DNA of 64,000 bases from Brevibacterium sp. CBA3109 (GTDB lineage: Bacteria > Actinomycetota > Actinomycetes > Actinomycetales > Brevibacteriaceae): the NCBI RefSeq assembly GCF_040256645.1, contig NZ_CP158281.1, forward strand, positions 1,240,001-1,304,000, in the 5' to 3' direction. Position 1 is the stretch's first letter. Each line of letters starts with the position of its first letter. Both the position numbers and the translations under genes were made by a program. Under the pieces are notes generated by a model. It saw nothing but the letters and a program-made list of their open reading frames with translations. It had not been told where the DNA came from and did no database searches. Of the stretch, positions 1-9,283 are shown piece after piece.

Positions 1-57
1 AGGCAACCGTGGCCGAACTGCCGACCAGCATGCTCAGACGTCCGGCGAGCCGAAGCA

Positions 58-939
58 ATGACAACGATGAGCTCGATGTGGGTGCGGCGGGTACTCATGC
101 TGCTCATCACCGTCATCCTGCTTGCTCTCACCGTGCGCATCGTCGGAGTCCAGGCCCTGCTCGACGGCGGACGCGTGGTCACCCCTTTGACGGTTCTCGC
201 ATCGCTGGGTCTCGGCCTTCTCGCCACGGTGGCACAGTCCATGCGATTCTCCCTGCTGCTCAAGCAGTCCGGAACACATGTGACTCGACGCCGAGCCCTC
301 GCCGACTGCTATTCGGCCAGTCTGCTCAACATGATCATGCCTGGCGGGTTGGGCGGAGACCTGGCGCGCGTCGCCGCCTATCGCGATACCGGCGAGCGTC
401 GGTGGTTGTCCCCGCTCAGCATCGTCGGTGCCGAACGGCTCAGTGCCACCACCCTGCTCTTCGCCACGGCCACGTTCACTCTCATCCCGGTGGCCCCACA
501 CTTCGCGTGGATTGCCGCAGCGGTCGCCGCAATGACCGGAGTCCTCTCCATCCTGGGCATGCAGGGGATGAGCGCGTCGACGATAGGGCTCGTGTGGCTG
601 ACGGCAGCGGTGACCATCGGATCGTTCCTTGGGCTCTACCTCATCGCGATGCTCGCGCTCAGTGGCCCGGTCATTCCGGCGCTCGCCGTCGTCGGCCTCG
701 CAGCGATGAGCATTCCCCTGGGAGTCGGTGGCTGGGGAGTGCGCGAAATCAGCGTGAGCATTCTGGCCGGCAGCCTCGCAAGCTCCGTCGAATGGGCGGT
801 CACCTCATCGACCGGCTACGGCCTCCTGGCTGTGATCTCAACTCTGCCAGGCGCGATCACCCTTGTTGCTAGGCTGTGGGGCCGCCGCCACGACAGCGGT
901 GAGAGTCCTGCGCTGAGGCACCGTTCGCCAGCTCGCTGA
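58..939 (+). CDS. lysylphosphatidylglycerol synthase TM-region / flippase-like (UPF0104) membrane protein
   Basis: Polytopic inner-membrane protein of 293 aa with about seven hydrophobic segments from the N-terminus on. The stretch around residues 95-105 (MIMPGGLGGDLAR) and the glycine-rich segment near residues 220-235 (GVGGWGVREIS) match the conserved loops of the UPF0104/MprF-flippase family. It lacks the soluble lysyl-transferase domain of full MprF, so a transport or lipid-flipping role is inferred rather than aminoacyl-lipid synthesis. The next genes on the opposite strand include a CDP-alcohol phosphatidyltransferase, which supports a lipid or glycolipid context. Its 3' end overlaps the convergent ribA-like gene by about 70 nt. 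The ATG at 58 follows only 57 visible bases, so a start further upstream cannot be excluded. Confidence 0.75.
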   Translation: MTTMSSMWVRRVLMLLITVILLALTVRIVGVQALLDGGRVVTPLTVLASLGLGLLATVAQSMRFSLLLKQSGTHVTRRRALADCYSASLLNMIMPGGLGGDLARVAAYRDTGERRWLSPLSIVGAERLSATTLLFATATFTLIPVAPHFAWIAAAVAAMTGVLSILGMQGMSASTIGLVWLTAAVTIGSFLGLYLIAMLALSGPVIPALAVVGLAAMSIPLGVGGWGVREISVSILAGSLASSVEWAVTSSTGYGLLAVISTLPGAITLVARLWGRRHDSGESPALRHRSPAR

Positions 940-2278
940 GCAGGTATTCAGTGCACATATCCTCCCCGAACTGGTAGCGCCGGAATGGCCGACGCAGCGC
1001 CTGCGCCATGACCGGAGTTCCCTCGAAGCGGATCCCCGGGATTCCATTGCCGATGAACACAGGTGCCGAGGTGAGGAACAGTCGGTCGAGCACGCCGGCG
1101 GCAAGGAACGACGACACGGTCCGTCCGCCGCCCTCAACGAGGATCGACCCGGCGACATGCTCACGGATGAGCGAGACGATGAGTGCTGGAGAGATCTCGT
1201 CATCCTCAGCCACAGGGAGCCGAACCATACGGACGTGGTCGCCGACGTCCGAACCGGGGGCAACCTCGGCGCCGATGAGCCACAGCGTCGGTGCCTCCGG
1301 CGAGGTGAGGACGGTTGCTGTGGCCGGGACCCGACCATGCGGGTCGAGGACGACGCGGACAGGATTCTTCCCGGGCACGGCGCGCACGGTCAGCTGGGGA
1401 TCATCGGCGATGACCGTGCCGCATCCGACCAGAACGGCACCGACGGAGGCCCGGATCCGATGGAGGTGTGCACGGTCGATCTGCCCGGAGACGAATTGGG
1501 CGTCACCATCGGATGTCGCGATGAAACCGTCCTCACTCTGCGCCAATTGCGCAACGACTTCATCACCGTCGGCGATCGTGTCGTAGACCTCGAGAGCGTT
1601 GTCAGTACTCGTCTCCGCTGAGCCGGCGTGCGGGTGATCGGTTGAGCCGGCGTGCGGGTGATCGGGAGGGACGATGTGGTTCATGAACCGACGTTTGGTC
1701 TCAAGATAGGCGGAGTTCTCCGGCCTGTCGGGCACCTGGAGGCCACGACGATCGGTCACCGTGATTCCCAGGTCCTCGAGCGCGGTGATCTTGCTCGGAT
1801 TCGAGGACAGCAGGGTGATCTGCGGGCAGTCGAGTTCCTGGAGGATCGCCGCTGCGGCAGTGTAGTCCCGGGCATCGTCGGGCAGGTCGAGTGCACGGTT
1901 GGCGGCGACGGTGTCGAGGCCATCATCCTGGAGGGCATAGGCGCGCAGTTTGTTCTCCAGCCCGATGCCGCGACCTTCGTGCCCGCGCAGATAGATGAGG
2001 AGGCCGTCACCGGCGTCGGCGATGGCCGCCAGAGCGGCCGACAACTGGTCTCCGCAGTCGCAGCGATGTGAGCCCAGAGCGTCGCCGGTGAGGCATTCGC
2101 TGTGGACTCGCACGAAGGGAGCATCGACCATCGCCGGGTTGCCGAGCGACATCACCGCGTGGGTCATCCCATCAAAGGTGAACGAGCGAAGCGTGAAGAC
2201 TCCATGGGCGGTGGGCAGCCTGCTCGGCGGTCCACTGCTCAGTCCGATCGGGTCCGTGCTTCGTTGCCAGGCGGTCAT
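869..2278 (-). CDS. GTP cyclohydrolase II - RibD-type reductase fusion (RibA/RibD C-terminal)
   Basis: A 469-aa two-domain protein. Residues about 20-205 form a GTP cyclohydrolase II domain: the zinc cysteines lie in CLTGDALGSHRCDCGDQ, followed by RGHEGRGIGL and the C-terminal YLETKRRFMNH element. Residues about 240-460 form a RibD C-terminal (pyrimidine/dihydrofolate reductase-like) domain with VGAVLVGCGTVIADDPQLTV, NPVRVVLDPHGR and LVEGGGRTVSSF. The deaminase domain of true RibD and the DHBP synthase domain usually fused to actinobacterial RibA are both absent. No other rib genes lie nearby. A linker near residues 205-222 carries a duplicated DHPHAGS unit encoded by a DNA tandem repeat. It could serve riboflavin synthesis or a dedicated pterin/deazaflavin-like side pathway; the sequence alone does not decide. 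Confidence 0.85.
   Translation of the reverse strand: MTAWQRSTDPIGLSSGPPSRLPTAHGVFTLRSFTFDGMTHAVMSLGNPAMVDAPFVRVHSECLTGDALGSHRCDCGDQLSAALAAIADAGDGLLIYLRGHEGRGIGLENKLRAYALQDDGLDTVAANRALDLPDDARDYTAAAAILQELDCPQITLLSSNPSKITALEDLGITVTDRRGLQVPDRPENSAYLETKRRFMNHIVPPDHPHAGSTDHPHAGSAETSTDNALEVYDTIADGDEVVAQLAQSEDGFIATSDGDAQFVSGQIDRAHLHRIRASVGAVLVGCGTVIADDPQLTVRAVPGKNPVRVVLDPHGRVPATATVLTSPEAPTLWLIGAEVAPGSDVGDHVRMVRLPVAEDDEISPALIVSLIREHVAGSILVEGGGRTVSSFLAAGVLDRLFLTSAPVFIGNGIPGIRFEGTPVMAQALRRPFRRYQFGEDMCTEYLLSELANGASAQDSHRCRGGGPTA
1620..1665 (-). repeat. tandem repeat in the RibA-RibD linker
   Basis: Two near-perfect copies of a 24-bp unit in frame, coding for DHPHAGST / DHPHAGSA in the linker between the cyclohydrolase and reductase domains. 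Confidence 0.75.
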
Positions 2279-2335
2279 TATCCAAGTGTACGGTCAGGCG
2301 GGTCTGTGCGAGGAAGGCTGGGGTCCTTCTCGAGG

Positions 2336-3037
2336 TCAATGGGCATGTGCCGGTGTCGGAATTCCGGCGTGCTGCTCGAGCCAGAGGAGGTCTCGTCCGA
2401 AGGAATAGACAAGGGAGACGAGGGCGATCACGGCGCACGTGAAGCCGAACCACGGATTCGCCAGCGCCACGGGGGACCCGGCAGCGAGCAGGAGAATGCC
2501 TTGGCTCGCCGCGATCGTCTTGCGCCGGAGAGACGGCGGCAGCTGCTGTCTCCAAGCAGGTCGCAGAAAGAGTGCTGCGCGGAAGAGGTAGTAGAAGATG
2601 CCCGGCAGAATCACCCACCATCCCCAGACCGGGATGAGCGCGACGGAGAGGATGAGGACGATGAGTGCATCGACGGATTCGTCGAAGCCCGCCCCTGCCG
2701 ATGTGGGTGTGGTCCGGCGTGCCACATACCCATCGCCTGCGTCGAGGATGAGTGCCGCTGCGCCTACCGCAATGGCGGGCCACGAGAAGCCCACCGAGTC
2801 GAGGACGAGGGCGGTGAAGATCAAGAAGAGCCCGAGGCGAAGCGTCGTGATGTCATCGGCGGGCTGCCAGTTCTCCTCACGGAAGAGACTCCGTCCGCCA
2901 CCGATGCCGACGAGGACGAGCATGAGAGGAATCGTCGACCACTGCGGCTGGAAGGCAAAGGAGATCACGATCGCAGCAGTGAGCAAGGACAATGGAGTGA
3001 GGAGACGGAGTCCAGATGCTGGTCGGGGAGTGCGCAT
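2336..3037 (-). CDS. CDP-alcohol phosphatidyltransferase family protein
   Basis: A 233-aa membrane enzyme of the CDP-OH phosphatidyltransferase family, which transfers a phosphatidyl or phospho-alcohol group from a CDP-linked donor. The signature lies near residues 100-125: DAGDGYVARR followed by GAGFDESVD, giving the metal-binding D-x2-DG-x2-AR ... D-x3-D aspartates, with the AR-to-G spacing one residue shorter than the textbook pattern. About six hydrophobic segments follow the usual layout. It lies 57 bp downstream of the RibA-RibD fusion on the same strand and may share its transcript. The acceptor alcohol (glycerol phosphate, inositol phosphate or another) cannot be read from the sequence. 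Confidence 0.8.
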   Translation of the reverse strand: MRTPRPASGLRLLTPLSLLTAAIVISFAFQPQWSTIPLMLVLVGIGGGRSLFREENWQPADDITTLRLGLFLIFTALVLDSVGFSWPAIAVGAAALILDAGDGYVARRTTPTSAGAGFDESVDALIVLILSVALIPVWGWWVILPGIFYYLFRAALFLRPAWRQQLPPSLRRKTIAASQGILLLAAGSPVALANPWFGFTCAVIALVSLVYSFGRDLLWLEQHAGIPTPAHAH

Positions 3038-3118
3038 GCATCCGTTCTATCAGACAGCCATCTGCCCCGCAGATTTCAACGGCGATACCAGCGATCCACG
3101 TTGGTGTGAAGGAATAGG

Positions 3119-4465
3119 ATGCGAAGACATCCTTCTGCCGATCGAATCGAGGCCGCCCACGTGACTGTGACACCCCAGATCAGCGACCAGCTCAAGACCT
3201 GGAGACGAGACTTCCACACGTTCGCCGAAACAGGATGGACGGAGTTCCGGACCACCTCGGCGATTATCTCCGTCCTTCGTGACCTGGGGTGGGACACGGT
3301 GTACGGACCGAAGCTCCATGCCGCAGGATCCCGGTTGGGGGTGCCCAGCGCCGAGGTGCTCGCCGCCGAGCGGAAACGCGCCGTTGACCAGGGTGCGGAT
3401 CCTGGTCTCGTCGAGGCGATGGGGGACGGGTTCACCGGTGTCCTCGGCGTGCTGGAGTCCGGGCGGCCCGGACCGGTCGTGTGCTTTCGCTTCGACATCG
3501 ACTCGAACGACCTGGTCGAGTGCTCCGAGGCTTCGCACCGGCCCTTCGCCGAGGGGTTCGCCTCGATCAACGCTGGCGCCATGCATGGGTGCGGCCACGA
3601 TGGTCACGCAGCGATCGGCCTCGGGTTGGCCACGACCTTGGCAGAGCGCCGGGACGAGCTGACCGGCACCGTGAAGATCATCTTCCAACCCGCCGAGGAG
3701 GGGGTGCGCGGGGCACACTCGATCGTTGCCGCGGGATGGTTCGATGATGTGGACCTGTTCGTCGCCACACACCTGATGGCCGACGGCGAGAGAGGCGCGA
3801 TCGTCACCGGCGCCGACGGATACCTCGCGAGCACGAAGTTCGACGTCACGTTCACCGGGCTCGGTTCGCACGCTGGCGGGGACCCGGAGAAGGGGAAGAA
3901 CGCGCTGCTGGCGGCCGCATCGGCGGCACTGAACCTGCACGCGATCCCACGGCATTCCGAAGGTGCGAGCCGCATCAACGTGGGCACATTCCAGGCCGGC
4001 GAAGGACGCAACGTCGTGCCGCGTACCGCCACGATCAGGGTCGAGACGCGGGGCTTGAACAGCGAGATCAACGACTTCATGTTTGCCCGGGCCCAGGACA
4101 TCGTCGCCGGGGCAGCACGCATGTACGACCTCGATCATGAGCTCACGGTCGAGGGCAGAGCAGACAGGGAGGACCCGAGCCCCGAACTCCTGCCATACAT
4201 CCGGGACAGCTTCTCGGGGGTACAGGGAGTCTCGACGATCAGCGACACGAGTGGTATCGGCGGATCCGAGGACGCGACGGCGATGATGAAGCGGGTCAAG
4301 GAGTGCGGGGGGCTGGCGACCTACGTCCAGATCGGCATGGCCACCTCCTGGGGCCACCACACCGAGCGCTTCGACGTCGACGAGGACATGCTCGCCGTTG
4401 GGGTCGAGGCGGAGACGAAGGTTGCGCTGGGAGCGGGGGAGTTCCTGGCCGGGCTGGGGCGATAG
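3119..4465 (+). CDS. M20 family amidohydrolase, AbgA-like
   Basis: A 448-aa zinc-dependent amidohydrolase of the M20D/AbgA-HipO type. Metal-ligand motifs are MHGCGHDGHAAIGLGLA near residue 160 and FQPAEEGVRGAHSIV near residue 190, with the late GIGGSEDATAMM and ATSWGHHTERFDVDE elements that hold the final ligands. Family members remove acyl or p-aminobenzoyl groups from amino acids; the GVRGA variant and length resemble the p-aminobenzoyl-glutamate hydrolase A chain. The ATG at 3119 is preferred because AAGGA ends 5 nt upstream; a GTG at 3162 is the alternative. It is followed 83 bp later by the CoA-transferase gene in the same direction. The true substrate is unknown. Confidence 0.85.
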   Translation: MRRHPSADRIEAAHVTVTPQISDQLKTWRRDFHTFAETGWTEFRTTSAIISVLRDLGWDTVYGPKLHAAGSRLGVPSAEVLAAERKRAVDQGADPGLVEAMGDGFTGVLGVLESGRPGPVVCFRFDIDSNDLVECSEASHRPFAEGFASINAGAMHGCGHDGHAAIGLGLATTLAERRDELTGTVKIIFQPAEEGVRGAHSIVAAGWFDDVDLFVATHLMADGERGAIVTGADGYLASTKFDVTFTGLGSHAGGDPEKGKNALLAAASAALNLHAIPRHSEGASRINVGTFQAGEGRNVVPRTATIRVETRGLNSEINDFMFARAQDIVAGAARMYDLDHELTVEGRADREDPSPELLPYIRDSFSGVQGVSTISDTSGIGGSEDATAMMKRVKECGGLATYVQIGMATSWGHHTERFDVDEDMLAVGVEAETKVALGAGEFLAGLGR

Positions 4466-4548
4466 GTCTGAGGGGCGTTGTGCTGGGCTTTGTGCGCTCG
4501 GCGAGGGCTGTGTAGGTGGTCCATCATGCGTCCTATAAACTGCAAGTG

Positions 4549-6054
4549 ATGTCTAGGATCACATGCTCGGACCTGAGCTCGAAGGTCGTCACCGCTGAAC
4601 AGGCGGCTGTCCATATCAGCCACGGCGATCGCGTCGCCATGAGCGGATTCACCGGCTCCGGTTACCCGAAGGCCGTGCCTGGTGCGCTTGCCTCCCAAGC
4701 TCGGACTGAGCACGAAGACGGTCGTGACTTCGCCATCGAACTCTGGACCGGAGCCTCGACGGCCCCGGAGCTCGACGGTGCCCTCGCCGAGGCGGACGCC
4801 GTGAGCAAACGTCTGCCCTTCCAATCCGATCCGGCGATGCGGAAGGCGATCAACGACGGCTCGACCGAATACGTCGACACCCACCTCAGCCACTCCGCCC
4901 AGCAGGCGTGGTTCGGCTTCTACGGCAACCTCGACGTGGCCGTCGTCGAGGTCGCTGCGATCCTGCCCAACGGTCTGCTGGTCCCCGGCAGCTCGGTCGG
5001 CAACTCGAAGACCTGGCTCGACCTGGCCGACAAGGTCATCCTCGAGGTCAACTCCTGGCATCCGCGCGCCTACGAAGGCTTCCACGACGTCTACTACGGC
5101 ACCCGTCGACCACCCGAGAGACTGCCGATCCAACTCCTCGAACCCATGCAGCGCATCGGCGACCCGTACCTGCGCGTGGATCCGGCCAAGATCGTTGCCA
5201 TCGTGGAGACGAACGCGCCCGATCGCAACCTGCCGTTCAAACCCGCCGATGAGGACTCGACGGCCATTGCCTCCCACCTCGTCGACTTCCTGCGCCACGA
5301 GATCCGCGCCGACCGACTCCCGCCCGAACTGCTGCCGCTGCAGTCAGGCGTCGGCAACGTCGCCAACGCCGTCATGGGCAACCTGGCCGAGAGCGAATTC
5401 GAAGGACTGACCGCCTACACCGAGGTCATTCAGGACGGAATGCTCGACCTCATCGACAACGGCAAACTCGCCTCGGTCTCGGCCACCGCCTTCTCACTGT
5501 CTGCCGAGCGCGCCGCCGACTTCAACGAGAACATCGAGTCCTACAAGGGACGGATCCTGCTGCGCACGCAGGAGATGTCGAACCATCCGGAAGCCATCCG
5601 CCGCCTCGGCGTCATCGCGATCAACGGGATGGTCGAAGCAGACATCTACGGCAATGTGAATTCCACCCACGTCATGGGCTCGTCGATCATCAACGGCATC
5701 GGCGGATCCGGTGACTTCGCCCGCAACGCCTACCTCAACTTCTTCGTCTCGAACTCTCTGGCCAAGGACGGAGCGATCTCCTCGGTCGTGCCCTTCGCCA
5801 GCCACATCGACCACACCGAACACGACACCCAGATCCTCGTCACCGAACAGGGACTGGCCGATCTGCGCGGACTCTCACCGGTGGCACGAGCGCGCACAAT
5901 CATCGCCAACTGCGCGCACCCGGACTATCGGGACCGCCTCGGCGACTATCTGGATCGGGCGATCGCGGCCAACCCGCATGGACGCCACACCCCGCACCTG
6001 CTGGGGGAGGCCCTGTCCTGGCACGGGAATTTTCAGGCCACCGGGCGGATGTGA
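4549..6054 (+). CDS. acetyl-CoA hydrolase / succinate:acetate CoA-transferase family protein
   Basis: A 501-aa class I CoA-transferase of the Cat1/AarC/YgfH group. Family landmarks are GFTGSGYPKAVP near the N-terminus, PNGLLVPGSSVGNSKTW, QSGVGNVANAVMGNL, the catalytic-glutamate segment AYTEVIQDGMLDL, the CoA-binding MNG-like stretch AINGMVEADIYGNVN with GIGGSGDFARN, and VTEQGLADLRGLSP. The family moves CoA between acetyl-, propionyl- or succinyl-CoA and free acids, or hydrolyses acetyl-CoA. The reading frame is open back to a GTG at 4516, but the ATG at 4549 matches the usual N-terminus. It fits with the short-chain acid metabolism implied by the neighbouring dicarboxylate carrier. Substrate preference cannot be read directly. 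Confidence 0.9.
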   Translation: MSRITCSDLSSKVVTAEQAAVHISHGDRVAMSGFTGSGYPKAVPGALASQARTEHEDGRDFAIELWTGASTAPELDGALAEADAVSKRLPFQSDPAMRKAINDGSTEYVDTHLSHSAQQAWFGFYGNLDVAVVEVAAILPNGLLVPGSSVGNSKTWLDLADKVILEVNSWHPRAYEGFHDVYYGTRRPPERLPIQLLEPMQRIGDPYLRVDPAKIVAIVETNAPDRNLPFKPADEDSTAIASHLVDFLRHEIRADRLPPELLPLQSGVGNVANAVMGNLAESEFEGLTAYTEVIQDGMLDLIDNGKLASVSATAFSLSAERAADFNENIESYKGRILLRTQEMSNHPEAIRRLGVIAINGMVEADIYGNVNSTHVMGSSIINGIGGSGDFARNAYLNFFVSNSLAKDGAISSVVPFASHIDHTEHDTQILVTEQGLADLRGLSPVARARTIIANCAHPDYRDRLGDYLDRAIAANPHGRHTPHLLGEALSWHGNFQATGRM

Positions 6055-6130
6055 CGATACCGAGCTTGCGAGGCGCACCGGCACCGGCACCGGTATCTGC
6101 ACCGGCGAAGTCGTAGCTGCCAGAGGTGAT

Positions 6131-7429
6131 TCAGCCTTCGTCGATCCCACACCACTCGGCGATGAAGAGCGCCATCGACTTCGTGCACTTGCGCACGGAT
6201 TCGATGTTCACGCGTCCGTCGAAAGCATGGATATTCTCAGAGACGGGACCATAGACCAGGGTGGGCATGTTGCCGTAGTTGACGAAGACCCGACCATCCA
6301 GATAGCCCGGAGTGGTGAAACTGGTGAGCTGCGCACCGAATGCCTCTCGGTGTGTGCGTTCGAGCAATCTCTCCGCATCGCTGCCCGGTTCGAGGACGTA
6401 GCCTTCGGCGTAGAAGCCATTCGGGGTGAGCTCGATCTCGAATGACGGTGCCGACGACGAGCCCTGGCTCGCCGATCCGCCGCGCCCCACCTCGGCGAGG
6501 GCCTCGACAATCTCCTCCCACGCTTCGTCGGCACTGGTGCCGGGATAGGTGGCGACTCGGACCTGGAGTTCGCACCATGCGGGGACGCTGGAGGGCCAGT
6601 CGCCGCCTTCGATTCCGCCGAAGTTGAAGTTGATGGGGTAGTCGAGATCCTCGAAATAGGGATGCTCTCCCTTCCTCTCGTTCCACGATTCTTCCACGGT
6701 GCGCAGTGCGCGCATCACCTCGTAGGCAGCATCGATGGCGTTGAAGCCATTGGCCATCTCCCGTGAATGCGTCAGGTTGCCCGTCACGCGGGCTGTGAAC
6801 CACAAGACGCCGACATTGGCACGCACGAGGGCATCCTCCTCGGGCTCCGAGATGATGACGGCGTCTGCAGTGTATCCGCGCAGCAGTGCGGCCAAGGACC
6901 CGTTTCCGGTGCATTCTTCCTCGACGACGGACTGAAGGTGGACACGACCGGTGAGGTCGAATCCAGCCTGGCGGATGGCGTCGAACGCGAACAGATTGGC
7001 GATCAGCCCGGCCTTCATGTCACCGGCACCGCGGCCGTACATCCAGCCATCGCGCACCTCGGCGTCCCAGGGTGAGCGCGACCATTTGTCCTCCGGACCC
7101 TGCGGCACGACATCGATGTGGCCGTTGAGGATCAGGGACCTCCCGTCGTCTTGGGCGGGCTGGTATGTGCCGACGATATTGGTCATCCCCGTGTAGTCGA
7201 CTGTGGAAGGACCGAAGCCAGGGTGCGCCTTCAGTTCGGGGGAGTCGATGGTCCACCGGTCGATGCCGAGGTCGAGATTCTGCAGGTGGGACTCGATGAG
7301 ATCCTGTGCGGGTTCTTCATGTTCACGTCTGGAGGGCGAGTTCACCAGCTCAGCGGTCGCGGCTAGCTGGTTATCGAACCCGGCGTCGACTGCCGCAAGT
7401 ATTCGCTGTATCGCTGCGTCCGTGATCAT
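6131..7429 (-). CDS. M20 family ArgE/DapE-type deacylase
   Basis: A 432-aa M20 metallo-deacylase. Metal-ligand motifs are LNGHIDVVPQGP with the following GRGAGDMKAG near residue 140, and VVEEECTGNGSL with its catalytic and ligand glutamates near residue 170. Such enzymes hydrolyse N-acyl amino acids or succinyl-diaminopimelate; this long form is of the general ArgE/DapE deacylase type rather than classical DapE. The start at 7429 is chosen over 7480 because GAGGAGA lies just upstream. It is co-directional with, and about 190 bp downstream of, a MatC-like dicarboxylate carrier, so uptake of an acidic substrate followed by deacylation is a reasonable inference. Confidence 0.88.
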   Translation of the reverse strand: MITDAAIQRILAAVDAGFDNQLAATAELVNSPSRREHEEPAQDLIESHLQNLDLGIDRWTIDSPELKAHPGFGPSTVDYTGMTNIVGTYQPAQDDGRSLILNGHIDVVPQGPEDKWSRSPWDAEVRDGWMYGRGAGDMKAGLIANLFAFDAIRQAGFDLTGRVHLQSVVEEECTGNGSLAALLRGYTADAVIISEPEEDALVRANVGVLWFTARVTGNLTHSREMANGFNAIDAAYEVMRALRTVEESWNERKGEHPYFEDLDYPINFNFGGIEGGDWPSSVPAWCELQVRVATYPGTSADEAWEEIVEALAEVGRGGSASQGSSSAPSFEIELTPNGFYAEGYVLEPGSDAERLLERTHREAFGAQLTSFTTPGYLDGRVFVNYGNMPTLVYGPVSENIHAFDGRVNIESVRKCTKSMALFIAEWCGIDEG

Positions 7430-7511
7430 GTCGTCTCCTCTGCCGAGCTCACCTGTGAGTCGGGGACTGGCCCCGGCCAATTTGTCGCACCCGGCTCATC
7501 GGTCTGAGGCT

Positions 7512-7549
7512 ATGTCTCAGTTCATGTCTCAGTTCTTGTCTCAGTCGAC
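7512..7549. repeat. 12-bp triple tandem repeat
   Basis: Three consecutive near-identical units of the form TGTCTCAGTTCA/T in the gap between the carrier and deacylase genes. No function is apparent. Confidence 0.6.
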
Positions 7550-7580
7550 AGCACACCACTCGTCGGTGGCCGCATGCGGC

Positions 7581-7640
7581 CAGCACGGTCGACCCTCACA
7601 CCGTCAGCACGGTCGACCCTCACACCGTCAGCACGGTCGG
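7581..7640. repeat. 24-bp tandem repeat spanning the transporter stop codon
   Basis: Two exact 24-bp copies (7581-7604 and 7605-7628) plus a partial third. The stop codon of the MatC-like gene (7620-7622) lies inside the second copy, and the first copy duplicates the gene's last codons and stop downstream of it. Confidence 0.85.
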
Positions 7641-8912
7641 CACCGCTGCGACCACCCAAGCCAGTCCGGGACCGATGAGGGACATAAGGCCGGCGTAGCC
7701 GATCATCTGCTTGTAGTAACGGTCACGGATCGTCGAGTGCACATTGGCCAGCAGCATCGCACCGTTGGTTGAGAACGGGCTGATGTCGACGATCGTCGCC
7801 GCTATCGCCAATGCTGCGACGAATCCGCCCACATGCACGTCCCCTGACTCGAGGAAGGGGACGGCCAAGGCGATAACGACGCCGATGATCGCCAGCGATG
7901 AGGCCAGCGCAGAGATGAGCCCCGACATGTAGAAGAGCAGAAGGGCGGCCAGCAGTGGAACGCCGATCGCCGAAATCCCCGCCGAGACCCATTTGACGGT
8001 GCCAGCGGCCTGGAGGACGGAGATGTAGGTGAGGACACCGGTGATGAGAATGACGACCGACCACGAGACCTTGGTCATCGCAGCCTTACCCGCGGCCGGG
8101 CTGATGAAGGTGAGAGCGACCGCGATTGTGATCGTTACGATGCCGACGTCCCAGCCGAAGATCAGCACCGACAGCGCCATAGCGATGAGTCCGATCAGGG
8201 TCGGCACCTGGCTCCGGGTCAACCGGGTGATGCTTGTACAGGTGATGTTTGTAGCGGCTACGGAACTCCCGGTCTCGGAGCTCTCGATTCCACGGGACAG
8301 GGCATCGTCTGGCTCGGCGCGCAATCCAGGTCGACGATGGAGGGCGAAGTAGACGACGAGAGCGAAGACCACGTTGAAGATCAGCGGTGCCAAGAACAGT
8401 GACACCGGGGTCGGAGTCAGACCGTTCTTAGCGAGGTAGTCGTTGATGAAGATGCCGTAGACGCTGATGGGGGAGAAGGCTCCAGCCAATGCGCCGTGGA
8501 CGACGAGGAGGCCGACCATGAACTGGTTGATCCGGTGCTTACGCGCGAACGACAATGCCAACGGCGCGATGATGGCCACGGCGAAGAGCGCACCCAGCGA
8601 GATGAGGATCGCGGTGAGCGTGAAGAAGATCCACGGCATGAGAGCTGTTCGACCGCCGACGAGCCTGACGCACCAACTGACGATGACCTCAATGACTCCG
8701 TTGTTCTGGGCGAAGCCGAACAGATAGGTCAGACCCACAAGTGTAAGGAACAGGTCGACGGGAAAGCCGGCGAGAAACTCTTCTGGGGCCTGGTGGAGGA
8801 CGAGCCCGCTGACTCCTGCCGCCGCAACGAAGCCCAGCAGGCCCATGTTGATGTCACGCCAGGTGCCGATGACGAACATCAGCCCGAGGACGATTTGTAG
8901 ATGAAACCGCAC
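7620..8912 (-). CDS. MatC-like dicarboxylate / C4 carrier (SLC13-DASS-like)
   Basis: A 430-aa transporter with about 11-12 hydrophobic segments. The N-terminal half (LQIVLGLMFVIGTWRDINMG ... PVDLFLTLVGLTYLFGFAQNNG) matches the dicarboxylate carrier MatC N-terminal domain, and the C-terminal half has the conserved DISPFSTNGAMLLANV hairpin of the ion-transporter superfamily, where Asp/Ser/Thr-rich loops bind carboxylates. Predicted to import malonate, malate or a related acid. The start is a GTG at 8912 with GAAGGG upstream. Likely transcribed with the downstream ArgE/DapE-type deacylase. Confidence 0.85.
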   Translation of the reverse strand: MRFHLQIVLGLMFVIGTWRDINMGLLGFVAAAGVSGLVLHQAPEEFLAGFPVDLFLTLVGLTYLFGFAQNNGVIEVIVSWCVRLVGGRTALMPWIFFTLTAILISLGALFAVAIIAPLALSFARKHRINQFMVGLLVVHGALAGAFSPISVYGIFINDYLAKNGLTPTPVSLFLAPLIFNVVFALVVYFALHRRPGLRAEPDDALSRGIESSETGSSVAATNITCTSITRLTRSQVPTLIGLIAMALSVLIFGWDVGIVTITIAVALTFISPAAGKAAMTKVSWSVVILITGVLTYISVLQAAGTVKWVSAGISAIGVPLLAALLLFYMSGLISALASSLAIIGVVIALAVPFLESGDVHVGGFVAALAIAATIVDISPFSTNGAMLLANVHSTIRDRYYKQMIGYAGLMSLIGPGLAWVVAAVPTVLTV

Positions 8913-9283
8913 ACCACGTGCCCTTCAACTTCAGCAGAATCTCATTTGCTGACAGCGCTATCTCGCAATGCAGGCGATGGTATGGCCGGTGAGTGAGTCG
9001 CTCTTGGCAGAGGTGAGGCCGGGTGCCTTTATCGGGGCACTGACCCTTATGTGGGCCGTGGGTTGTGGGGTGTCATGACAACGCACTCGAGTCAGTGCCG
9101 CCTGAGAGTATTGAATAACGAAAGGACCTGAGAGCAGCTAAGGCATTTGAAAAGAGTCACAAGTAAATCGAAGTCAAGTATGTACAAATGTCATTCGAAT
9201 AATATAAACTGTAGATAACATCTGATTCAGTCAATGCTCTACTCACTCTTCCCGACAAAGATGTACGAGGCAGGTGACACACG
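8913..9283. other. AT-rich divergent intergenic region
   Basis: 371 bp without a gene between the carrier (leftward) and the HNH gene (rightward). Bases about 9155-9245 are clearly AT-richer than the rest of the window (for example GAATAATATAAACTG at about 9195) and probably hold the promoter of the HNH gene. No operator palindrome was recognised. Confidence 0.5.

Noticed and set aside
3050-4360. 436-aa minus-strand ORF opposite the M20 gene
   Set aside because: Typical high-GC shadow frame; the plus-strand gene has the metal-binding motifs.
7581-7640. 24-bp direct repeats as a possible CRISPR array
   Set aside because: Units are contiguous with no spacers and there are no cas genes.
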